DNA of 64,000 nt from NCBI RefSeq assembly GCF_949987535.1, contig NC_080078.1, positions 23,456,942 to 23,520,941 on the forward strand. Direction: 5' to 3'. Shown here in pieces: positions 34,880-45,543 of the stretch. Below the pieces are notes generated by a model. The model was not told where the DNA came from, made no database searches, and worked only from the letters and a program-made list of their open reading frames with translations. Position numbers and translations under genes: made by a program. The stretch is from Balaenoptera acutorostrata (lineage: Eukaryota > Chordata > Mammalia > Artiodactyla > Balaenopteridae). Position 1 is the first letter of the stretch; every line of letters begins with the position of its first letter.

Positions 34880-35100
34880 TGGCTAACCTCTACTGGGTGC
34901 TTACCATGGACCAGGTACCATTCTGAGCATTTTAGCAGCTAATCTCATTTAATTCCTACAATAACCCAGTGAGGTCCATTTTACAGACAGCAAACTGAGG
35001 CACAGAGAGGCTGAACAACTTGTCCAAGAGGCAGAGCCAGGGTTTGAACCCAGGCAGCCTGACTCCAGAGCCCACACACGGACCACTCTGCCACAGAATT
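34880..35100 (-). mobile_element. MIR SINE, reverse orientation
   Basis: Almost complete reverse MIR: 'gggtgcttaccatggaccag', 'ctcatttaattcctacaata', 'aactgaggcacagagaggct' and 'ggtttgaacccaggcagcct'. A second short piece lies at 35170-35270. Confidence 0.88.
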
Positions 35101-35664
35101 TCTCTTCTCTTCTTAAAGCACTTTAGTGTCCCTCATCTCACAGATGTGTCAGGACACTCTGAGAAGACAGGGATTATAAGTCCCATTTTACAGAGCAGGA
35201 AACTGAGTCCAGGAGTGTCAGGCAACTTGTTCAGGCTCACAGCAGAGCTCACAGCAGAGCAGGGAGAGAGAAGGTTGGTTTTCTGAATCCCGTGCATCCT
35301 TTCTTGTGAAAATGCATCCAGTACGTCATATCCATGTAAGATTCAGAGATCTAAGGGATTTGTGACCCACGTCAGTACCAGCAGTACCAGTGCTGGCACA
35401 GGGCGTGATGGGGTCTCCAGAGGTGCCCCACAGGCCCGTCTGTTTCAAACACTATGTTCCAAAGCCAAGGAGGTTGTCCCTCCTTCCCCTCTTTCTTTTC
35501 CAAAACAAAAATAGCTTTATTATTCCTTTCTGATGACAAAAGATCAACAATAATCAGGTAGGAGTTCAGCAAGTGAAAATAATAAAAATTGCTCAGAATC
35601 CCATTGCCCAAAGGCAACTACTGCTGACTGTTTGCTCTCATCTTGCCAGACATCTCTTGATGAG

Positions 35665-35689
35665 CACACACACACACACACACACACAC
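35665..35689. repeat. (CA)n dinucleotide microsatellite
   Basis: About 12 uninterrupted CA units in intron 2 of GPRC5B. Likely polymorphic. Confidence 0.95.
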
Positions 35690-35704
35690 CCCAATCCCGT
35701 AGAG

Positions 35705-35862
35705 CAGTTCTTAACCTGTCTGCACGTTAGAATCTCTTGGGCGGCTTTAAACAAATTACCAGTGCCTGCCCCTCATTCTGATTGAGTAAGTCGGTTTGGG
35801 CTTAGGTATTTTAAGCCCTGCAAGTGCTTCTAAGATGTAACCAGGTTGAAACCACTGGTCTA
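35705..35862. mobile_element. MER5-like hAT MITE
   Basis: 'agcagttcttaacctgtctg' at the left, 'tctgattgagtaagtcggtt' in the middle and 'aggttgaaaccactg' at the right follow the MER5-type hAT plan with inverted ends. Diverged. Confidence 0.6.
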
Positions 35863-35979
35863 AGTGGTTTTCTGCTGTGTGCTTGCTTAAAACAACAGTA
35901 TATCATGGAGGGAGGCCTTTCCAGGTCAGCGACAGCAGAGCTACAGTATCCTTTTCACGAGGCAGAGATTTCTAGGAGG

Positions 35980-36265
35980 TACCATAATTTATTTTTCTGA
36001 TCTTAGCTGGTGAATATTCTGCTTGTTTCTGGCTTTCCGTATAAGTAATGCTGCAATGAACGTTCTTATCCATTCATGTTTGTGCCCTTGATCAATTAAC
36101 TCCTACACATGCGTCAAAAGAGTCTGCACCTTTCAATCTTGATATATACTGCCAGATGCCACCCCACAGAAAGGTGGACTAATTTAGTCTCCCCTGAATA
36201 ATTATATGAGAGCCCCATTTCCCCACCTCTTCACCAACCTTGGATGTTGTCAGACTTTTTTTAAC
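35980..36265 (-). mobile_element. L1 fragment, reverse orientation
   Basis: 'ccgtataagtaatgctgcaa' with 'tgaacgttcttatccattca' and 'ctcttcaccaaccttggatg' are reverse-strand L1 3' phrases. Strongly diverged. Confidence 0.6.
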
Positions 36266-36749
36266 AGCCCAATTTTGCATCCTCCCAAATGTGTGTCCGC
36301 CAAAATTCACATGGGCACGAGGCAAAGCCAATTCCCGTGGAAGGCTCACAGGGAGAGACTAAATTGTCATCCTGGCTAGGATTGTCTTTGTTCTAGAAAC
36401 ACTACTTTGCTGGCTGGGGAATGCCTGGGCACCCTCCCTTGCCATGGTGAGAACAGCTGTTCTCATCTTTGGTCTGACCTCAGCCAGCTTGTATTTTAGG
36501 GAACCAGGCCCCACAAGGGGCCTTACCCGGGAGCTGCAATTGGCCCTGTTTCTCCTGTATTTTATCTAGCCAACCTTTCAGGCTCTGTACCCTTCAGAGT
36601 CCATCCCTGAAGTCGAGATGGGAAGGGCATTCCCCAGGCTGGCCTGTGGCTCAGCCACTGCTCCCTTATTTCCTTCCCCCAGTGAGACCCCAGATATGTA
36701 GGACTTCACCAGCCTGCTGTTTCTTAATGAGTATCAACAAGGCATGAGG

Positions 36750-37013
36750 GGGGCTTCCCTGGTGGCGCAGTGGTTAAGAATCCGCCTGCCAACGGGTTCG
36801 AGCCCTGGTCCGGGAAGATCCCACATGCCGCGGAGCAACTAAGCCCGTGCGCCACAACTACTGAGCCTGCGCTCTAGAGCCCGCGAGCCACAACAAGAGA
36901 AGCCACCGCGATGAGAAACCCGTGCACCGCAACTAGAGAAAGCCCGCGTGCAGCAACAAAGACCCAACTCAGCCAAAAATAAATAAATAAGTTAATTAAT
37001 TAATTAATTAGAA
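36750..37013 (+). mobile_element. CHR SINE in GPRC5B intron 2
   Basis: CHR sequence with a small deletion before the B box ('ctgccaacgggttcgagccc'), ending in an AATT-rich tail. A perfect 14-bp duplication AACAAGGCATGAGG lies at 36736-36749 and 37014-37027. Confidence 0.95.
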
Positions 37014-37389
37014 AACAAGGCATGAGGTATGTGATAGAAGATGAAAATAACACTGAAGGATATAGCACTTCAGATCACATTTTGGAAAGCGTTAACAAGG
37101 TACATTAAATGTTCACCTTTCAAAGGAGCAAGAAAGAAAGGGGTTCTTTCTTCTGTTAGGGGATTTGGGCTCTCTGATCTCATTAGGCCAAGGGCTATTT
37201 AAACTCTGCCCCTTCGCTTCCCAGTGGAAGGCCCTGTGTCAGCTTTGGGGGCAGGGCAAATCTCGCCTCACTTGCAGAGTCTAAACAGGAGAAGACTGGC
37301 ATTTAGCCTATGATCTTAGATTCCTGCTGGGACCTCCTTATGGATGAGCCCTACTTGCCTTTCAGAGCTGACCCAGGTCAGAGTGGAGT

Positions 37390-37800
37390 GTTAGTTGGGA
37401 TTCTTGAAGTTGCAAGTAATAAAAAATCTGATCTGAAGCAATTTAAGCAAAACAACACAAAACAACAATGAGCTAAGGTACTGGGGGTCAGGCTTCAGAA
37501 ATGGATAGATCCAGGAAGCTCAAGTGATGACAAGATTTGGTCTCTCTCCATCTCTTGGCTCTGTTAGAATCCTGGCAGCGCACGGCTCTAGGCTTACACA
37601 GAGTCCCAGCAGAAAAGAGGAACATTTCCCAGGATGCTTGAGTAAACATCCCAGAATTAGCTCTGACTGGACCTGATTGGCCAGGCCCCAATCATATGCC
37701 CACCTCAAGGCCAGGGGAGGAGACAGTTGTGGCCAATACTCAGGACCTAGAATGTGGGAGGGATGTTTACCAGAGGAGAACAGCAGATAACCACTACACA
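37390..37800 (+). repeat. Old interspersed repeat, family not identified (copy 3 of 3)
   Basis: Starts 'tagttgggattcttgaagtt' then 'gcaagtaataaaaaatctga', and has 'gactggacctgattggccag' downstream, mirroring the block at 27835-28350. No gene. Confidence 0.5.
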
Positions 37801-38161
37801 GAGGGATCCTTGGGCCAAGGCATCCCACAGATGGCCTGTAGAGTCTAGCCTTTGTTTTTCGAAGAGAATGGTTTAGAGCCAGATTCCCCTACCATAGCCA
37901 GCAGGGTCTCTGCATTATGAGGAAAGCTGTGCTGTTTGGTGCTCCCTCTCTTCAGGGAGGCCTCGGCTAGGAATTGGGACTAGTGAGAGTCCATGCACTC
38001 TGTCCCCTCGGCCGCTTCTCTGCTTCCCAGGAAGGTCATCTTCTTGTCAGCCTGTGCATGGGAGTTCTTGAAGGCTTGGAGATGCTAAAGCAAAGAGTCT
38101 GTTTTGGAACATGCATTCCCCACCCTGCCTTGGTTCAGTCTGGGCTGAGCTGCCCCTAATG

Positions 38162-38699
38162 CAGGGGTCCCTAACCCCCAGGCCTCAGACTGGTAGTGGT
38201 CCTTAGCAGTCCGTGGCCTGTTAGGAACAGCGGGAGGTGAGCGGCAGGCCAGCGAGCGAAGCTTCATCTGCCGCTCCCCAACGCTCCCCACCTCTCCCCA
38301 TCGCTCCCCATCTCTCCCCATCGCTCCCCAATGCTCCCTATCTCTCCCCATCGCTCCCCACCTCTCCCCATTGCTCCCCATCTCTCCCCATCGCTCCCCA
38401 ATGCTCCCCATCTCTCCCCATCGCTCCCCATCTCTCCCCATCGCTCCCCATCTCTCCCCATCGCTCCCCACCTCTCCCCATCGCTCCCCATCTCTCCCCA
38501 TCGCTCCCCAATGCTCCCCATCTCTCCCTATCGCTCCCCAATGCTCCCCATCTCTCCCCATCGCTCCCCAACACTTGAATTACCATCTGAACCATCCCCC
38601 CACCTCCAGCCCCGCTCCAGCCCCCACCCTGCCCCCGGTCCGTGGAAAAATTGTCTTCCACAAGACCGGTCCCTAGTGCCAAAAGGTTGGGGACCACTG
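38162..38699 (+). mobile_element. hAT MITE carrying an internal minisatellite
   Basis: Terminal inverted repeats CAGGGGTCCCTAAC (left) and GTTGGGGACCACTG (right) bracket it, and a perfect 8-bp duplication CCCTAATG at 38154-38161 and 38700-38707 is the hAT insertion signature. The subterminal 'gtggcctgttaggaacagcg' and 'ggaaaaattgtcttccacaa' segments are familiar from a mammalian MER-type hAT family whose name I cannot fix. The middle is replaced or expanded by a decamer array. Confidence 0.85.
38271..38570. repeat. Minisatellite: 30 tandem decamers
   Basis: Exactly 300 bases, 30 units of the form NN-G/T-CTCCCCA with no insertion or deletion. Units of the GCTCCCCA and TCTCCCCA types mostly alternate, making a 20-bp higher-order unit. 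The strands are strongly C-rich/G-rich. It gives open frames in several phases (MGRDGERW-like repeats on the - strand), none of them a gene. Confidence 0.97.
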
Positions 38700-38769
38700 C
38701 CCTAATGTCACTTAAATTCAGATTGCTTCTAAGTAACTAAATGTGGTAGTTAAAAACAAAGTATTTGGA

Positions 38770-38890
38770 GCCAGAATAGTGTGATGGTCAAGAACACAGA
38801 TTCTCTCTGCTTGGGTTCAAATGCTGGTTCTTACCAGCTGTGTGACCTTAGGCAAGTTACCTAATTCCTCTGTGCCCCATGTAAAATGGC
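38770..38890 (+). mobile_element. MIR SINE
   Basis: + strand MIR start: 'tgcttgggttcaaatgctgg' and 'agctgtgtgaccttaggcaa'. Confidence 0.75.
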
Positions 38891-38914
38891 ATCTCACAAT
38901 TGAGAAAGACTTTT

Positions 38915-39430
38915 GTTTTGTTTTGATTTTTTTATAGTGCTTCTTGTTTCTCTGTTATTTCTTAATGGACTATTTTTTAGAGCAGTTTTAAGTACAGAAA
39001 ATTTGAACAGGAAGTACAGGGAATTCCCACCTGCCCCCTCCCCTGGTTTTCCCTATTATTAACAACTTGCATTAGTGTTGTTACATTTGTCACAGTGGAT
39101 GAATCAATATTGATACATTATTATTAACTAAAGTCCATAATTAACATTTTAGAGGTCACTCTTTGTACAGTTCTATGGGTTTGGACAAATGCATGATGTC
39201 ATGTCTCCACCATTATAGTATCACCCAGAATAGTTCCAATGCCCTAAAAATTCCCTTTGCTCCCCCCAAACCTTTGGCAATCACTAATCTTTTCACTGTC
39301 TCTATAGTTTAGCCTTTTCCAGAATATTATAGTTGGAATCATACAGTGTGAGTTTTTACAGCCTGGCTGCTTTCACTTAGTAATATACATTTCACGGTTC
39401 CTCCAGGTCTTTTTGTGTCATCTGATTTTT
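38915..39430 (-). mobile_element. L1 3' region, reverse orientation
   Basis: 'gagcagttttaagtacagaa', 'gtacagttctatgggtttgg', 'ctctatagtttagccttttc' and 'tttcacttagtaatatacat' are reverse L1 3' phrases. No coding frame. Confidence 0.7.
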
Positions 39431-40115
39431 CTTCACCAAAAAAAGGAAATTTAGATGTCTAAAAGTACACTGCAAATAAGAAACACCATTTACTCTCCTT
39501 TCAGAGGTAGAAAGTGATGACATATTTTGCTATTTTTGCTTCAGATCTCCCTTTTTTTCCTGTCTAGAAATGACCCCACTCATGTGTCTGGGGCCCCTCT
39601 GTCCTCTTCCCCGTCACTTTCCCCTGAAGACGTCCGACCTCTACCATGTACTTGTGGTCCAGGTTCTCAGGGTTGCCCACCTCTGTGTGTATCCAGAAAC
39701 CGTGTTGGACAGTGTGGTGTTGAACTTGTCAGGGATGGCACTCGGTAGTGAGGAGGTCTTTTGTCAGAAGAGACCTTCTGAGGGATGCAGGCGCTCCCGC
39801 ATCACCCATGGCCCGTGGGGGCAGGGGAGGGTAGGGGAGAGCCAGGCAAGGCTCTTCCCCGGGGTCCCCTCCCTGAGAGCCGCCTGCGCCCTGGATTCTG
39901 CAAACTCCCCAACCCCCCTGAGACGGGTCAGGCTCCAAGAGAGCCAGAGAACAAAGCGCCTTTGTGACTTTTGTTTTGAATCTGGCTTGTGACAAAGGCG
40001 AGGGGTGGGGGTGGGGGGTGTGCCTGGAGCGTGGTGTTGATGCAGGGGAAGAAAACAAAATTCAAAATTGTGTCTTTTTTTTTTTTTTGGTGTTGCCTTT
40101 CCCTCCCTCCCTCAG

Positions 40116-40225
40116 CTCTCCGAACAGGATTTCGCAATGGCAGCTTGGGAAACAGACCCAGCGCTCCGTTCAGAAGTAACGTGTATCAGCCAACGGAGAT
40201 GGCGGTTGTGCTCAACGGGGGGACT
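40116..40225 (+). CDS. GPRC5B: GPRC5B exon 3: cytoplasmic tail
   Basis: A 110-nt exon bounded by CTCAG and GTAAGT. It finishes codon 336 and encodes residues 337-372, a tail segment with an SLGNRPSAPF motif and Tyr 359 in SNVYQPTEM, a stretch conserved in GPRC5B. As I recall it, the human protein has one extra Ala and a duplicated eight-residue SGSLGKRP-type unit here, so this copy is nine residues shorter. Intracellular tail tyrosines are the reported docking points for Src-family kinases. The exon phase (1 in, 0 out) joins both neighbours without a stop. Confidence 0.96.
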
Positions 40226-41585
40226 GTAAGTATCATGAGGTGATGTTTTGGCAGGAAGCCTAGGAGCAGTCGGTGCTGGGGGGCAGCTTTGATGGGGACA
40301 CACCGCTCTGTGGAGGCGGCTTACAGGGCTGCAAAGCCAGCGGCTCACGTCGACACCCCTCGCGGCTAGGATGCATGCAGTGCTTCCGTGTTTCTTCCTT
40401 CCTCTCGACCCCCTTTCTCCATGCACGGAACATCCACCTGTACTTAGCTGACCGTCTGTAGATTCGTTTGAAAGAGTCCCTGTTTCTTGGGGCTCTTGCA
40501 CCCAGTGAATTCTCTGGTTTTCATTATACAGAAGGTGCCCCCCTCCATGCTCTCCTTCAGAAGTGAGTTTTAGGAAAAGCCCAGAGTTACGAAACCTTGG
40601 CAGATTTTGCTGGCATCCAACCTAGTTGAGCCCTCCGTCCCCTGCTCCTCGCCTCCACACCGTGCCCCAGCTGGGTACTGGGTTCCCCCAACCCCACTTC
40701 TTAAAAAATTTCTGAAGAAACTGAAGTGATTATCATTTCTCTCCCGCGAACACAAAAACAGGTTTACTATCTGATGCCAAACAGACCTTCAGCAGAATTG
40801 TCACCATTTACATTTTGCCTCTGTGGACTTATATCATTTTCTTTCTCTAGCAATCTAAAAGCTCACTCTCATTCCCACATTTCCAAACATAGCTACATGC
40901 TTCTTTCAGAAACAACACATGAGCCAGTTTACACGTGTAAATTGGATTTCCATTCTTTATATCATGTGCCAATTCCATAACTCACCCTGAACTTTTTTTG
41001 TTTTCAATGTGAGTCAGGGATGGTCTTTGATCTCTAGAGGGAACTTTGGTTTTCCTGGCCTTCAGACGGTATGCGATGCATCAGCTTGCATTGGTGTGGA
41101 ATGGGCTCAAGCAAGCAGGCTCACGGATTGCGTTTGTGAAGACCCCCAGCCATCCACTGGCCTGTTCATTGTTGGGCACCAAGAGAAGCCTAAGTTTCAA
41201 GCATTCGGCCTGTGTTTTAATAAATTTAGTTAGAAAACAGCCCCATCAGTCATTCTTATCATTCTGATAAACCCTCTGATCAGTCAATCTTAAGCCCCCC
41301 GGTCCGGTCAAGGCCAGTGTGCATAAAAACACCCTGGATTTAGAAAGTGACGTGGGGTTCTGGGTAAAGAAACATATTTGTTCAGGTTCATGATTATAGA
41401 AAAGGGCAGCTGGCCTTCCCAAAAATGGAGCATCGTATATCACACATAGTGGTTGCTGCTTTTCCTGGGAGTTATTCAGCCCAGAAAAGACAAGGTAACT
41501 TATCAATGGTACATTGTTAACAAACTGGTTTCTAACATTGACGTTGCAAAGCACGGAGTTCTTAGTGTGTTATTCCTGTTTCCAG
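40226..41585 (+). other. GPRC5B: GPRC5B intron 3
   Basis: Begins GTAAGTATC and ends TTTCCAG at 41579-41585, phase 0. No interspersed repeat is obvious. An internal AATAAA at about 41217 lies in the intron and could only matter for an alternative end. Confidence 0.93.
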
Positions 41586-41630
41586 ATCCCAACTGCTCCG
41601 CCAAGTTACACTGGAAGACACCTCTGGTGA
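41586..41630 (+). CDS. GPRC5B: GPRC5B exon 4: C-terminus and stop
   Basis: Encodes the last 14 residues, I-P-T-A-P-P-S-Y-T-G-R-H-L-W, and the stop TGA at 41628-41630. The GRHLW end is diagnostic of GPRC5B. With 31650-32655 and 40116-40225 the coding length is 1161 nt, 386 residues. The Tyr at 380 is a His in the human sequence that I remember, adding one tyrosine near the end of the tail. Confidence 0.96.
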   Translation: MPTAPPSYTGRHLW

Positions 41631-41839
41631 AAGACTTTAAGTTCCAGAGAATAAGAATCTCTCTTACCGATTTTATTCCCTGGCCGTGTCTTTCTTGAGG
41701 GAGAAATCAGTAACAGTAGCTGAACAAGGCCGCCTCGCAGCCAGGAGATTTGGAAATCCTAGACAAGGGGATTTTATGTAAATGTGAACACTGCTGAACT
41801 GAAAAGCTAACACCGACTGCCCTCCCCTCCCCTGCCCCT

Positions 41840-41867
41840 CACACACACACACACACACACACACACC
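41840..41867. repeat. (CA)n microsatellite in the GPRC5B 3' UTR
   Basis: About 14 uninterrupted AC/CA units, 210 bases after the stop codon. Confidence 0.95.
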
Positions 41868-43126
41868 TAATACCAAACCAACCTCAAACCCTGCAAACTA
41901 AAGCAAAGCTAATTGCAAATAGGATTAGGCTCATTCGAACATGTGGCTGGGAAGACTGCTTCATCCTCTGGGTGTAGAACAGAACCAAGTTCACAGCCAG
42001 TGGGCCAGGCTGATGTTGGTTGAACATGGAGATCCCACACCATCGCCCCTCCCCAGCAAGTGCTGGACCTCAGGCAGCCTCTTGGAGATGACCATTTCAC
42101 TGAGGAGGAGGAGGAGGAATTGTGGCTTTCCCACAGGCCTGCCTCTTGGTTTTCACATTTCAGGGGGGTCAGGAGCAGTTAAGGAGATTGTTGAGTGTGA
42201 TTCTGAGGTGAGGCCCAACCGAATCATGGGGAGAGCTTTAAAAGCAGTGGTGGAAGGAGCCTGCCACGTGCCAAAGAAGAAAAGGCTGGCTGGGAGTTGA
42301 CGGGACCATCACACTTAGAAAGTGGCAGCCAGCCACTGTTCCTTCTCTGGGCCTCTTGATCTGCCGTTGATGGCAGGAAGCAAGCATGCCTCCTTCTGCG
42401 GGGCAGTTTCTGGCTGGGGCAGCCGTCTCTCCCCTGATCACCTCTCCCTCTTCCCTCCTCATGAGTCTTCCTCCAGCCCTTCCCCAGTTCTATCCCCATG
42501 TCCATTTCAAAAGCTCACACGGGGCCACCAGCTGAAAGTGCACTAGCTTGGCCAGGAGGCCAATGCCACAGCAGATTTTCCATGATGCTGTCACCTGGCA
42601 GGGGTGCCCCAGGGTGGAGAGGTAACGCCTGCTGCCTAGCAAGCAGTGAGTTCTTGGGTCTTCTATGCGGATGTAGTGAAAGGTCCAGGGTGGGGTGGAG
42701 CACGTGAGGGTTTCTTGCTGCTTTGGGGAGGGTATGGGGGACATTTTTGTCTTGGTTTTCTGCAAGTTCCATGAAAATGGTTCTCTTCAAAGCCCATTGT
42801 TTCTGTCATGGTTTCCGTCTGTCCTCAGCAAGTCATTCCTTTATTTGGCATTTCGAACATCTCAGCCATTAAAAGCCCCATGTTCTCTGCACTGTTTGGC
42901 CAGTATAATCGCTAGCAATGATTCAAAGCAAAGAGTTTTAACCTGACGGCATGGAATGTATAAATGAGGGTGGGTCCTTTTGCATATACTCTAATCACTG
43001 TATTGCTTTTTTCTATAAAACCAACCCATAAGCCTTTAACCTTTAAAGAAAATGAAAAAGGTTAGTATTTGGGGGGGGGAAACTGACCTCTTCATAAGCC
43101 GATATGTCTGAGCTGAGTATGTTTTA

Positions 43127-43132
43127 ATAAAC
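43127..43132 (+). terminator. GPRC5B: Possible proximal poly(A) signal of GPRC5B
   Basis: AATAAA within 'tttaataaaccttctg', about 1.5 kb after the stop, followed by a T-rich segment. Use is unproven. Confidence 0.3.
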
Positions 43133-44804
43133 CTTCTGATTTTTCTCGAGGCCCTAGTCTGCTGTGTCCCATCCTCGCCCTCCCCCGCCCGCATCCTTGC
43201 AGAGCACCGGGGTAGCGAGGCCAATCTGGCCACCCCTGTGTAGCCCTCCTTCAGATTAGCGCATTTCCGTGTGTTGCCAGCATGGGGAAGAGGGAGTGTG
43301 GCACCAGAATGCCGCCCCTACCTGACCTTCGGGAAGCGCCCGCCCGCCCCACCCCCGGAGCACGTGCCTGCTTCTAGGGAGAGAATCCCACCCCAGCCCT
43401 CTGTGCCAGGAGGGCCACTGGGTGGGCTGGAACTTGGAGTATGGGGGCGGGGGGTGGAGGGAGAGAAGCTAGGACCCGGGGTGGAGGCGGATGCATGCAG
43501 ACCCAGAATTCTGAAAATCACAGAAATCTCCGAACACCTCGGTCCCATCTGGTGAAAAACGGCCGTGTTCCACGTTCTCGTGCCGGGAAACGGTCGCTCA
43601 CCCACACTCCCTGGACTCCTTCAGAGCTCTCTGATCCCATCAGCGACTCAGGCTGCAAGAGCCCCCCTTGCAGAGGGGAGAGCAAACACGGTCGCGTCCT
43701 CTCTAAGTTCTTGGCGGTCCAGGCGTGTCAGGTGGCGCAGCATAGATGATGGCTACAAGCGGAAAGGAACGTTTCACCACCGTAGAAATGGAAACGGCTT
43801 TGAGCCGCAGGAAACCTCACTTAATGAGACCTTTTTCTTTTCTTTTCTTTTTAAATCTCTGGTAGTTTTTGCACTTCTGGGTTTTATTTTATTTTGGCTT
43901 TGAGGTCAAGAGTGGGCTGAATGCTCTCCCAGTGAGGGTGGAGACGGGGAGTGAGGGGAGAGGGCAGAGAACTGTTCTTCCAATGACTTCACCTGAAGGG
44001 TGCGAAGAGACATCTTTGCCAAGAGACTGTGGCAGCCAGCTGCCGCCATGGAGTGAAGCTGAAATACAACATTAAATGGCCCCTCTGTTTAAGGTCTGCT
44101 TATGTAAACAAGACACTGGGGGAGGACGACCTGGAAGGAGAGCCTGTGCGATCAGAACACCTAATTGTAAGCACAAATCTTTCCAGGTCCAGTTATCAAA
44201 CTCACCTTGGGACTATAAGAGCCACTCTTTCCCCTCTAATAGAAAACGGTCATTCTGTGCTGGATTCCTCCCCCGGAGATGGAGTGGAGGGAGGGAAGCG
44301 ATCGGCCCCAAGAATTGACAAACTGGGAAGTTTTGTGTGTCTCAAGGGCTGCAGATTTGGTTGCTGAAAGCTGGGGAGTCACTGTTTTAGCACAGATTCT
44401 GTCAGCGCCCACAGGACGTGGGCAAAGTGGGAGTGGTCTTCCTGGTTAGGCAAGGCTGAGTTGAACCCCGAACCGAAAGGGAGCATTGTGGCTTTTATAA
44501 TCCAATGATGCAATGATTATACCAGCTTACAGGAGTTCTCAGCAGGTGCTTTTTATTCATTGATAAAGAGCTAAGGCTCGTTTTTGATAGATAATATATA
44601 TTTATTAAATGCATTAATGTGTGTTTTATAATGTACCTTTATCCTCCCCTGGCTGACTGTTGCATACTTTAAAAAAATCGTTAAAGAAATTTCAAGACAA
44701 TCAATGTGTACCATAAACGACTGTATATAAACATTACAAATTTAAAAGATTGTAAAGCATGGGCAAATAGGTTTTATTTTCAAAATGCTGTTCTTAACAC
44801 AAAA

Positions 44805-44810
44805 AATAAA
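44805..44810 (+). terminator. GPRC5B: Likely main poly(A) signal of GPRC5B
   Basis: AATAAA at the end of a conserved-looking AT-rich UTR, followed by 'ggctttactatttact'. Cleavage would be near 44825-44835. It is the last good + strand signal before the convergent IQCK gene. Confidence 0.6.
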
Positions 44811-44830
44811 GGCTTTACTATTTACTTAAG

Positions 44831-45150
44831 ACGTGTGGTAGCTTGTCAAAACAACCCAATACAACTACTTGGCTTTCAGATCCGCCTGGAGGCTAAGTCT
44901 GTGGCATTTTGAATGGGAGAATCCTGGTTAACAGCAAACTGCAGCACAATTGAGGGTAATAAGTCAGTTTACCCATAAAATGAGGAATTTCTATAATGCT
45001 TTAGGGCCTAGACAACAAAAATTCTTTATCTTTATTGTTGTCTGGGTTTGTGTCTTATCTTGATGCAGTCAAAGTTAAGGGTCAGTCTCCTTGGGAAATG
45101 ATCACAGGCAATAATGACTTTTTTATGAAAAGAGTACTCACCAGATAAAT
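44831..45150. other. Convergent intergenic gap between GPRC5B and IQCK
   Basis: If the two predicted poly(A) sites are right, only about 0.3 kb separates the 3' ends. The gap holds a second - strand AATAAA (TTTATT at 45031-45036), so longer IQCK transcripts could run closer still or overlap GPRC5B. Confidence 0.45.
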
Positions 45151-45543
45151 TTAAAACCCACTGCAGAGGTTTGGGACTTTATTTTAAATATGGATCTTTG
45201 CAAAGGTGGCCAAAACTGGGAAACCGGTAACTAGAGAAAACTTCAACATCTCTTGGAATCAGAGTTCACTGTACATTTTAGCAGTGGTTGGTGTAGAAGA
45301 ATACTCCTGAAGCACTGACGAAATATACGGATGAAAGAATAAAATTGGGGGATAATGCAGAAAGTTAAAACTATTACTTTCTTATGATAAACTATTTGCA
45401 CTAAAACATGTTTGCAACGAAAAGATTCTTATCCGAATGCACCAAATCTAGTTGTTCAAGAAAGCACAATAGAGGAAGCATAACTTGAACATTTTCCTCA
45501 AGTGGAGAAATTGGAGCAAAGAGGGGAAAGATATCGACAGCTG
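45151..45543 (-). other. IQCK: IQCK 3' UTR (predicted)
   Basis: On the - strand this follows the IQCK stop codon. It reaches the first AATAAA (TTTATT at 45178-45183 on +), about 365 nt after the stop. No repeat is obvious in it. The end is inferred. Confidence 0.5.
45178..45183 (-). terminator. IQCK: Candidate poly(A) signal of IQCK
   Basis: AATAAA on the - strand. It is the first such signal after the IQCK stop and an alternative follows at 45031-45036. Confidence 0.45.

Larger units (their letters stand above)
32656..40115 (+). other. GPRC5B: GPRC5B intron 2
   Basis: Starts GTAAAG and ends with a T/C tract and CTCAG at 40111-40115. It is phase 1 (it splits codon 336). Contents are MIR copies, a CHR SINE, an L1 piece, a CA microsatellite and the hAT MITE with the decamer minisatellite. 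No extra exon is recognised. Confidence 0.93.
41631..44830 (+). other. GPRC5B: GPRC5B 3' UTR
   Basis: About 3.2 kb follow the stop with few recognisable repeats apart from a CA microsatellite (41840-41867), in line with a long, selectively kept UTR. The end is AT-rich (44580-44830) with ATTTA-like and TATTAAAT elements that often affect mRNA stability. The 3' limit is set by the AATAAA at 44805-44810. An earlier AATAAA near 43127 could give a shorter form. The extent is inferred. Confidence 0.65.

Noticed and set aside
38085..38705. Repetitive open frames in the minisatellite (MGRDGERW and SPSLPIAPHL types)
   Set aside because: A 30-base period of three decamers has no stop in many frames. 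Frames are open on both strands and none has an initiation or splice context.
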